From: Aneurinibacillus terranovensis DSM 18919 | GTDB lineage: Bacteria; Bacillota; Bacilli; Aneurinibacillales; Aneurinibacillaceae | Direction of reading: 5' to 3' | Length of the DNA: 39,482 bases | Assembly (NCBI RefSeq): GCF_000430625.1 | Contig: NZ_AUMJ01000056.1 | Coordinates: 1-39,482, forward strand | Part shown: piece by piece, positions 24,141-29,656 of the stretch | How the letters are laid out: the number at the start of each line of letters is the position of its first letter | How positions within the stretch are numbered: position 1 is the stretch's first letter | Translations under genes and position numbers: made by a program | Notes under the pieces: model-generated | What the model was told of the DNA's origin: nothing | What the model saw: the letters and a program-made list of their open reading frames with translations, nothing else | Database searches by the model: none

Positions 24141-24155
24141 TTGCGGTCTTTTTTT
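24120..24155 (+). terminator. Terminator of the toxin mRNA
   Basis: An 11-bp stem GACCGTAAGTG/CACTTGCGGTC (24120-24130 with 24138-24148, one G-T pair) is followed by TTTTTTT. It overlaps the antitoxin promoter on the other strand. Confidence 0.88.
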
Positions 24156-24169
24156 ATCTTACTCATTTG

Positions 24170-24189
24170 ATACGGTATATATACCGTAT
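24170..24189. promoter_or_regulatory. 20-bp perfect palindrome, possible operator
   Basis: ATACGGTATATATACCGTAT is a perfect 10+10 palindrome without spacer. It lies just behind the toxin terminator and upstream of the antitoxin promoter. A perfect palindrome of this length is typical of a dimeric repressor operator; no cognate regulator is seen nearby. Confidence 0.6.
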
Positions 24190-24298
24190 TTGCAATACAT
24201 TATACCACAAATTCTTCATCAATTATTTTTACATTTATATTTTTTCTTTTAATAAAAAGCAAAAATAAATGATAGCCTTGTACAATTGCTTTTTTGGA

Positions 24299-24318
24299 GG
24301 GCTTAATTTTAAAAGCCC
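24299..24318. repeat. Hairpin behind the secreted stalk-domain gene
   Basis: GGGCTT/AAGCCC with an AT-rich centre (24299-24304 with 24313-24318). It lies about 30 bp behind the stop codon at 24350 but has no T-tract in the minus direction, so terminator function is uncertain. The stretch 24190-24298 is AT-rich without a gene. Confidence 0.45.
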
Positions 24319-24349
24319 AACTCAAAATGAGAAAGGCATTTTTAATTGA

Positions 24350-24922
24350 CTACGGAACAAAATTTCCCGGTATATCCACATTCGAATAATCTACAGTTTG
24401 AACATCCGACTGATCTTGTGGCTGTTCCTCTGATTGGTTTTGTGCATCTTCTTCTACGGCTTGTTCATCAGCATCTGGCGGATAAATGACTAGTGTGTTA
24501 TCACCATCCATATTAACTCCGCAATCTACGGAAGCACCAAGTTGTGTTGCTTCTATGTAGAAAGATCCGTTTACCAACACAGACGGTGTAACTCCAGGAT
24601 ACTGGATGCCGTTTTTTATTACGCTGTCATCATTTCGCGAGAAAATAGCCGAAATTCCGTTCCCTGTTACGCTCATCATCTGTGAAGGCGAATCCCATTT
24701 TGCATCGTACCCAAGTGCATTAAAAACCTCCCTGGCAGGAAGCAAAAGAAATTCATTATATTTAACTGGTTTGTGTTTCAATACGATTTCTTCACCGTTG
24801 TACATCACCTTAATATCAACTGGCTGATAAGGAGAATTTACAGTCAGTTGTTTAGCAAAAACAATACTGCTACTTAATGAAAATACTATCATGCAAAGAA
24901 TTAACGATATAAATTTTTTCAT
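24350..24922 (-). CDS. Secreted copper amine oxidase N-terminal-like (stalk) domain protein
   Basis: The 190-residue product has a Sec signal peptide (1-23, cleavage after VFA). A domain of the copper-amine-oxidase-N/stalk type follows (about 35-150), with VMYNGEEIVL, FLLLPAREVFNALGYDAKWD and VNGSFYIEATQLGASV. An acidic Glu/Gln/Asp tail (about 152-182) ends in DIPGNFVP. Such domains occur in Bacillales cell-surface proteins; none of the catalytic amine oxidase part is present. It belongs to the cargo island in the tail module. RBS GTAGGAGGGG. Function unknown. Confidence 0.8.
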   Translation of the reverse strand: MKKFISLILCMIVFSLSSSIVFAKQLTVNSPYQPVDIKVMYNGEEIVLKHKPVKYNEFLLLPAREVFNALGYDAKWDSPSQMMSVTGNGISAIFSRNDDSVIKNGIQYPGVTPSVLVNGSFYIEATQLGASVDCGVNMDGDNTLVIYPPDADEQAVEEDAQNQSEEQPQDQSDVQTVDYSNVDIPGNFVP

Positions 24923-25000
24923 AGATATCCCCTCCTACTCCTACTATACAGGAAAATTTATGAAAGAATTTATATTTTTTTGACAGAACACCTCCATTTT

Positions 25001-25473
25001 TCAAGAAGTGTTCTGTCGTTCGTTCCATTCATTCACAATAATAATAGCTGCATTGACCTCTACATCAGTCATCTGCAGTGTTGCTTCAAACGAAACTCCC
25101 GCACCGGATGCAAGTGTTAGTTCGATACGGTTGCGGAACCAGGCGGTGTTTGCAAGTTTTTTGCTGCTTCATCCAATTTTTCTTTCGCTTCTTTAGGCAG
25201 CGCTTCTTTTTCAAGCTCCGTCCATTCTTCATAAGTAAAATGGTCCATGACGCCATATACGCCTGCTAAGTCACTTGGCGTTACAATTGCTTCGCCATCT
25301 ACCGACGCTAACCCGACGACAGTTTGAATAGCGACGGTAGAAAGGATACCGCCGATATTTTGTCCGCCCTCTTTGATACATATTGCAAGAAGTGCTCGCT
25401 CAATAAAATGATGCTGTCCGCGTTTTTCACGCATTACGACTTTCTTTCCGGTTGATAAAGTAATTTCAGCCAT
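25001..25473 (-). CDS. Tail assembly chaperone, frameshifted long form (gpGT-like)
   Basis: A -1 shift at the slippery heptamer A AAA AAC (25162-25156) extends the 118-residue chaperone into the next frame. This adds 51 residues after Asn-106, starting LANTAWFRNRIELTLASG and ending NEWNERQNTS, with a stop at 25001. The total is 157 residues. Tail chaperones of many long-tailed phages make this second product and it loads onto the tape measure protein. The AWFRN motif at the start of the extension is typical for such T-domains. A 10-bp hairpin (24982-24991 with 25008-25017) overlaps the stop. Confidence 0.85.
25117..25473 (-). CDS. Tail assembly chaperone, short form (gpG-like)
   Basis: The 0-frame product has 118 residues. 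It contains an N-terminal beta segment (EITLSTGKKVVMREKRGQHH) and helical parts (HFIERALLAICIK, FTYEEWTELEKEALP). It follows the tail tube gene by 12 bp, RBS AAGGAGG, the standard place of gpG. The frameshifted long form shares residues 1-106. The tape measure gene normally follows immediately but is here displaced by about 2 kb. Confidence 0.88.
   Translation of the reverse strand: MAEITLSTGKKVVMREKRGQHHFIERALLAICIKEGGQNIGGILSTVAIQTVVGLASVDGEAIVTPSDLAGVYGVMDHFTYEEWTELEKEALPKEAKEKLDEAAKNLQTPPGSATVSN
25156..25162 (-). promoter_or_regulatory. Programmed -1 frameshift site A AAA AAC
   Basis: In frame GCA AAA AAC the canonical X XXY YYZ heptamer allows both tRNAs to re-pair after a -1 slip. It lies 13 codons before the 0-frame stop of the tail chaperone. 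The -1 frame is open from here to 25001 and encodes a T-domain-like sequence. Confidence 0.88.
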
Positions 25474-25485
25474 GGTTTGTCCTCC

Positions 25486-25920
25486 TTATAGTGGAATCCG
25501 GCGCGGTGAGTGCCAGTTGATAGAGTTGGTAATCGGCTTGTTGTTACCGTCAGCTGATTTTTTAAATCCGTCAAAGGTTACATTGTTATACTTATACTTG
25601 CGAATCGTCCCATCCCTGTACGTTTCAGACGTGAAAATGATGTATGATAACGTATCACCTGTTTGATCCTGATATTGTTGTTTGGCGTCTGCAATATCAT
25701 CCATAGCAGTGCTGGTTTGTTGGCCCTCAATAGTGCCTTTCCAACCCATTTGAATGACTTCGCGGTACTCATCCTCTTCCCCGATTGGATATTTCTTTTC
25801 TTCCTGTGTGATTTCTTCTACGGACCATTTCAGTATTTCAGGCGCTTTCGCTACCACATTACCAGAAGAGTCTGCTAGTCCAATCACAAGTTTTTTACCG
25901 AGCATACCATTTTCGGCCAT
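25486..25920 (-). CDS. Tail tube protein (XkdM-like)
   Basis: The 144-residue protein has the tube-protein pattern of PBSX-like myophages: GKKLVIGLADSSGNVV, YREVIQMGWKGTIEGQQ, DTLSYIIFTSETYRDGTIR and a terminal KPITNSINWH. It assembles as stacked hexamers inside the sheath. It sits 3 bp behind the sheath gene with RBS GAGGTG. Confidence 0.9.
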   Translation of the reverse strand: MAENGMLGKKLVIGLADSSGNVVAKAPEILKWSVEEITQEEKKYPIGEEDEYREVIQMGWKGTIEGQQTSTAMDDIADAKQQYQDQTGDTLSYIIFTSETYRDGTIRKYKYNNVTFDGFKKSADGNNKPITNSINWHSPRRIPL

Positions 25921-25923
25921 TCT

Positions 25924-27438
25924 CTACACCTCCACATTCGTCCCGCCTCGGAAGTTGAGTAATGTCCACTCGGCGGTATTGTAATATTTCGCACTGACAT
26001 CATCGACGAACTGGTCAATTTGCGCAGCAGCATCATTAAACGAAATGGAATAGTCCTCTATGACGTTGTCGTTTTTGAGTCCATCCAAGTACGTCCGTAG
26101 TTTAATCTCAGCGTCACCCTTCATTTTCTTGGTCATCGCCTTACCCTGCCATGGGGCTGCCACACCGAACAATGCTTTTTCAATCCAAGAACTTAATCTT
26201 CGTTTATTCACTTTGCGGTTTTCATTGTCAGAGATCACATTGCCCTCCACATCTTTCACCGCAAGTGTATAGTCATTCGACATGCGATAAGCCATCGAAC
26301 CGTCACCTTTGGCGCTTGGTTTCAGTTCGAACGCTCCGATTTGGTTGTTATATAGCGTGGTTGCCATATCAAAATCCACTTCTGTTTCAGCCCCGGCAAT
26401 CCAACTGCACTCTACAGCAAGGCCACTGTCCTCAATATTTCCGATCGCGTGCACGATTGCTGCCACACAAGCCCCGGAAGCATATTGTCCTGTAGTTGAT
26501 TTGTACCGACCGAAGTTCATATGCATGAAGTCCGTATCAAATAATTGCCGATAGGTTGCAGCTGCATCCACCATTTTTGCGGTACTTGTACCGCAGTAGG
26601 TCATGATGTTGTGCTTCTCGCCATATTGACGGAGAGCATCGTCCGCTGTTTGGCCACTAAAATCAATGTAGGATACATCTGTAAGGATAGAAGCAGGAGA
26701 ACCTTCGAATAGTTTCAGGCCTGTGCGTGCACCTGATCCCGGGTCAGACGTGCCAATGTAGTCGGTCGCTGTAACAGGAGCTCCATCTGAGCCACCTGCA
26801 AGCTGTGTCTGGGCAAGAACCGCCGGGCGTGCATCATCAAACGAAGAAGCGTTCGACTTAAGATCCTCCACAACAAAATGAGCGCTGGCATTGTTTACAA
26901 TCGTAACAACATAGCGCTCATTCGTAGGATCCATACTTAAATTGTCGTATGTTTCTTTACCGCCGATGTCAGAGATTAGTATCAGTTTAAAAGTGCCGGT
27001 ATTTGTTCCTTCCTGAACCTCTGATGTGAAGATGTTGGCGTATTTGCCCGGACCGGCTTTTGGTTTAATTTTCAGCGTGTCAGCCGGGGTTGCCTGGCGG
27101 TCTTTCAATGTCAGGCTTGCTGTAGCGAAACCACTCCCAATCACCCGGCCAAAAATCACATTTTTCACACGAGCATGATCTAAATGGTCAAGCAGTTGGT
27201 TTCCTTTTGGACTGAATGTTTTCAAACCAAATATAATTTCAGCAGCCTCCGCCACTGTCATGGTAGGGGTTTCTACGATATGCACATATTGATCAACAGG
27301 CCCTCGGTCAAACTCCCCGATGAAGCCAAGAACAAACGGAGACGCTAGCACTGCAGCACCCTGCGGCGCAGCCAATTCATTCACATAGACATTCGGTGGC
27401 AAACCGTTAAGGTTTTTGAGTCCTCGTACTACTGGCAT
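25924..27438 (-). CDS. Tail sheath protein (XkdK-like)
   Basis: From the ATG at 27438 (RBS AAGGAGG, 7 nt) the protein is 504 residues. The open frame to 27528 overlaps the preceding gene and is not used. The N-terminus MPVVRGLKNLNGLPPNVYVN with FVLGFIGEFDRGPV, the middle ASGACVAAIVHAIGNIEDSG and the C-terminal INKRRLSSWIEKALFGV-like part (here KVNKRRLSSWIEKALFGV) fit the sheath family. It forms the contractile outer tail layer, so the phage is a myovirus. Confidence 0.93.
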   Translation of the reverse strand: MPVVRGLKNLNGLPPNVYVNELAAPQGAAVLASPFVLGFIGEFDRGPVDQYVHIVETPTMTVAEAAEIIFGLKTFSPKGNQLLDHLDHARVKNVIFGRVIGSGFATASLTLKDRQATPADTLKIKPKAGPGKYANIFTSEVQEGTNTGTFKLILISDIGGKETYDNLSMDPTNERYVVTIVNNASAHFVVEDLKSNASSFDDARPAVLAQTQLAGGSDGAPVTATDYIGTSDPGSGARTGLKLFEGSPASILTDVSYIDFSGQTADDALRQYGEKHNIMTYCGTSTAKMVDAAATYRQLFDTDFMHMNFGRYKSTTGQYASGACVAAIVHAIGNIEDSGLAVECSWIAGAETEVDFDMATTLYNNQIGAFELKPSAKGDGSMAYRMSNDYTLAVKDVEGNVISDNENRKVNKRRLSSWIEKALFGVAAPWQGKAMTKKMKGDAEIKLRTYLDGLKNDNVIEDYSISFNDAAAQIDQFVDDVSAKYYNTAEWTLLNFRGGTNVEV

Positions 27439-27449
27439 GTTATACCTCC

Positions 27450-27980
27450 TTATCCCCTGATTTGGGGTTTGAATTTTGAAATGTCCACCGCATTTACTAT
27501 TTCTTCCGTAATCAACTTCCCACGACATCTATACGTTGCGTCAACCTGATACACATCAGGCTCACCACGCGGCGGAAGCGGCGGAGCCGTCAAAAATATT
27601 TGCATGAGCTTTTCCCATCTGTCGTTTGGAATGGGAATTTCATTTACCTGTTCGATGTACGACATAAAAGCGGTCGATAGTTGCTGGGCAACGCCTGGAC
27701 GAACCGCAAAAAAAGAAACTTGTATCAAGTAGTCAAACCTGACCGATTCCGTCCCTACGGTAAACGTGCCATCCTGATTATCGATGATGCCATGCGGTTC
27801 GTATTCCCGCATGAGTGCCTTCTCCGCTGTGCCGCTTACGTATTGAATATGGGCAGCCGGCAGTATTTTTTGAAATTCAGATGGATTCGGCATTTCATCC
27901 CTTACGACAAAACTATCACCATGAACATGCAGAATGGCAGCCTGGATGGATTGATAGGCTAGCGTCAGCGGGTCCCTCAT
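27450..27980 (-). CDS. Tail completion/terminator protein
   Basis: The 176-residue protein lies between the gp10-like neck gene and the sheath gene. That is where tail terminator or completion proteins are found in PBSX-like phages. It has mixed alpha/beta content with VRFDYLIQVSFFAVRPGV and YQVDATYRCRGKLI near the end. It starts at an ATGA overlap with the gp10-like gene. The call is from position and size, moderate certainty. Confidence 0.65.
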   Translation of the reverse strand: MRDPLTLAYQSIQAAILHVHGDSFVVRDEMPNPSEFQKILPAAHIQYVSGTAEKALMREYEPHGIIDNQDGTFTVGTESVRFDYLIQVSFFAVRPGVAQQLSTAFMSYIEQVNEIPIPNDRWEKLMQIFLTAPPLPPRGEPDVYQVDATYRCRGKLITEEIVNAVDISKFKPQIRG

Positions 27981-28534
27981 CTTCCAAACCGCCTCAATTC
28001 TTCTACAATAGCCTGGGCCACCGCATCTTTAATCTGTTCCTTGGATTCTTCAAGGGAAGGTCGCAAGAAAGGACGAGCCGGGACGTGAACTCTGTGTCCT
28101 CTCCCGGCCATTCCCCCAAACTCATGGATTTTTGCGTAATCAGCAGTGCTACTCCCGTTCTCACCACTGCCGGCCGCAACCCCGACATAAGCAACCCCCT
28201 GGTCCAGTTCGCTGAAATCGGTGGTAATCGCCTGCTTTAAGTGTCCTTTGTCAACAAGTGGCGAATCGTCGTTGCCGCCAGTCCCCCATGAACCGTGTTC
28301 TCTGAGGTACCTTCTCCCCGCCCGTGTTAGCCGTCCTGCCTGCGTTTTCGACATATGCTTCTTGCGTACGGTTTCAGGCTTAAGAGCGGGCCAACCAGGT
28401 TGGTAGGTGCCAAGTTTTAATTTGGCTCGCTTCATCACAATCACGGCGCCTTTTTTGAGTCCCTTCTTCATGGCGTTGTCTATTCCATCTGGGATTTCTC
28501 CAAGAGCACGGAACAATTCTTCAAATCCCGCCAT
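27977..28534 (-). CDS. HK97 gp10-like head-tail joining/virion morphogenesis protein
   Basis: Starting at the ATG at 28534 (TAATG overlap with the upstream stop), the product is 185 residues. A basic helical N-terminus is followed by LKQAITTDFSELDQGVAYVG and the typical end YAKIHEFGG ... VPARPFLRPSLEES. These match HK97-gp10/phage virion morphogenesis proteins at the head-tail interface. The longer frame from 28558 adds eight residues overlapping the previous gene. Confidence 0.88.
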   Translation of the reverse strand: MAGFEELFRALGEIPDGIDNAMKKGLKKGAVIVMKRAKLKLGTYQPGWPALKPETVRKKHMSKTQAGRLTRAGRRYLREHGSWGTGGNDDSPLVDKGHLKQAITTDFSELDQGVAYVGVAAGSGENGSSTADYAKIHEFGGMAGRGHRVHVPARPFLRPSLEESKEQIKDAVAQAIVEELRRFGR

Positions 28535-28941
28535 TATTTCACCAGCTTTCCTCGGCATTCCTTGATAATCAGGTTTCCTGCCAATGTAGCAGGAGCCGCC
28601 AGGGTGACTGTATACCTTTTTCCCTGATAGACCAGAATTCCCCCTTCTTTCACTCGCTCTTTATCAGGAGTCATTTCATCCTCAATCACGATAAAATCAA
28701 GGATTTCGTTTGGATTGTCGCCTAATTCCATTGGAAAAACCATTTCGTCATGAGCGGTGACCACAATCTTGATCGGGATTTGCTCAGAAACCGGTTGTCC
28801 AGTATCAGTGATGGATAATTGGTTCCGATTAGAAACACCGGTTGCAGGATGCTCCAAAGTAGCATCCGTCTCATATCCTTTTTGGCGAATATGCTTATCG
28901 ATGATTTTACGGACCTTATACGACAGTTTGACAGCGTCCAT
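28534..28941 (-). CDS. Head closure/neck protein, unknown family
   Basis: A 135-residue beta-rich protein with VSEQIPIKIVVTAHDEMVF and GGILVYQGKRYTVTLAAPAT. It occupies the stopper (head-closure) position between the adaptor and gp10-like genes. It is coupled to both neighbours by TAATG overlaps. Function is inferred from order. Confidence 0.65.
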   Translation of the reverse strand: MDAVKLSYKVRKIIDKHIRQKGYETDATLEHPATGVSNRNQLSITDTGQPVSEQIPIKIVVTAHDEMVFPMELGDNPNEILDFIVIEDEMTPDKERVKEGGILVYQGKRYTVTLAAPATLAGNLIIKECRGKLVK

Positions 28942-29474
28942 TATGTTCCACCACCCAAAGGTCGAGTTACACGATTGATATAGCTGTTCTTTCTTCGTTC
29001 TGCTGCTTTGTTCAGCTCGTCAAAGTTATCAAATTTGATGTCAAGCCCCTTTCCAAGCTTAAGCCCGCTGATTTCAGCGCCTTCGCTCACCACGGCCTCA
29101 TAATGTTTCCACATGATGAAATCGAAGAGGATGCTGATGTCGCGGTCCGGAATGGTTTGTAATACATGGTCTCCGAGATATACAAATGGTACAGTAACAG
29201 GAGAAAGAACAGGTTGCTCCAAATAGAGAGCGTTGCTAAGAACCTCATAATCCTCTAATCCGCTTACCCATGTCTGGCAATCAGCAGGTAATGGGAACAC
29301 TGTTGAACCTGGAACCAATGTAAGATTGGCCTTAATACGGCGCGGCCGGTACTTGGAATAGTCGCCGACCGCTTCCTCTAAACGCGACAGTAATTCATCA
29401 TCACTGTTTAAATATGGTTTAACTGCATCACCGATTTCACTCCGTAGCTTCTGTAGGATTACCACTTGTTCCAT
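28941..29474 (-). CDS. Head-tail adaptor/connector protein
   Basis: The 177-residue protein has helical start EQVVILQKLRSEIGDAVKPY and a core with LPADCQTWVSGLEDYEVLSN, ISILFDFIMWKHYEAVVSE, and ends RRKNSYINRVTRPLGG. This resembles connector proteins of the gp15/gp6 class that bind the portal. It overlaps the small upstream gene by 38 bp and has RBS GGAGA. Confidence 0.7.
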   Translation of the reverse strand: MEQVVILQKLRSEIGDAVKPYLNSDDELLSRLEEAVGDYSKYRPRRIKANLTLVPGSTVFPLPADCQTWVSGLEDYEVLSNALYLEQPVLSPVTVPFVYLGDHVLQTIPDRDISILFDFIMWKHYEAVVSEGAEISGLKLGKGLDIKFDNFDELNKAAERRKNSYINRVTRPLGGGT

Positions 29475-29646
29475 CGGCGTTATTCTCCGTTACATCTTCT
29501 GTTTTTTTCGCCCTTTTAGACGAAGAAGAGGCAGATCGTTTTTTCTCAACGACCGCCTCTTTTATTGGTTCATAGACATGTCCGGGATGAATGATGACTC
29601 CGCTAACCGGATGAATCATAAAACTTTTAGAAGTATTAAGCTCCAT
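29437..29646 (-). CDS. Small hypothetical protein behind the capsid gene
   Basis: A 69-residue product with an ordered first half (FMIHPVSGVIIHPGHVYEP) and a disordered charged tail (VEKKRSASSSSKRAKKTEDV). RBS TAGGAGGT precedes the ATG at 29646, ten bases behind the capsid gene. Small proteins here can be head decoration or completion factors; no family recognised. Confidence 0.65.
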   Translation of the reverse strand: MELNTSKSFMIHPVSGVIIHPGHVYEPIKEAVVEKKRSASSSSKRAKKTEDVTENNADGTSGNPTEATE

Positions 29647-29656
29647 AATCTACCTC

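Noticed and set aside
24982-25017. Hairpin as terminator behind the tail chaperone
   Set aside because: The 10-bp stem is real, but in the minus direction it is followed by A residues, not T, so it does not look like an intrinsic terminator.
25008-25196. 62-codon plus-strand frame
   Set aside because: It is antisense to the frameshift extension of the tail chaperone, which has a clear coding pattern.
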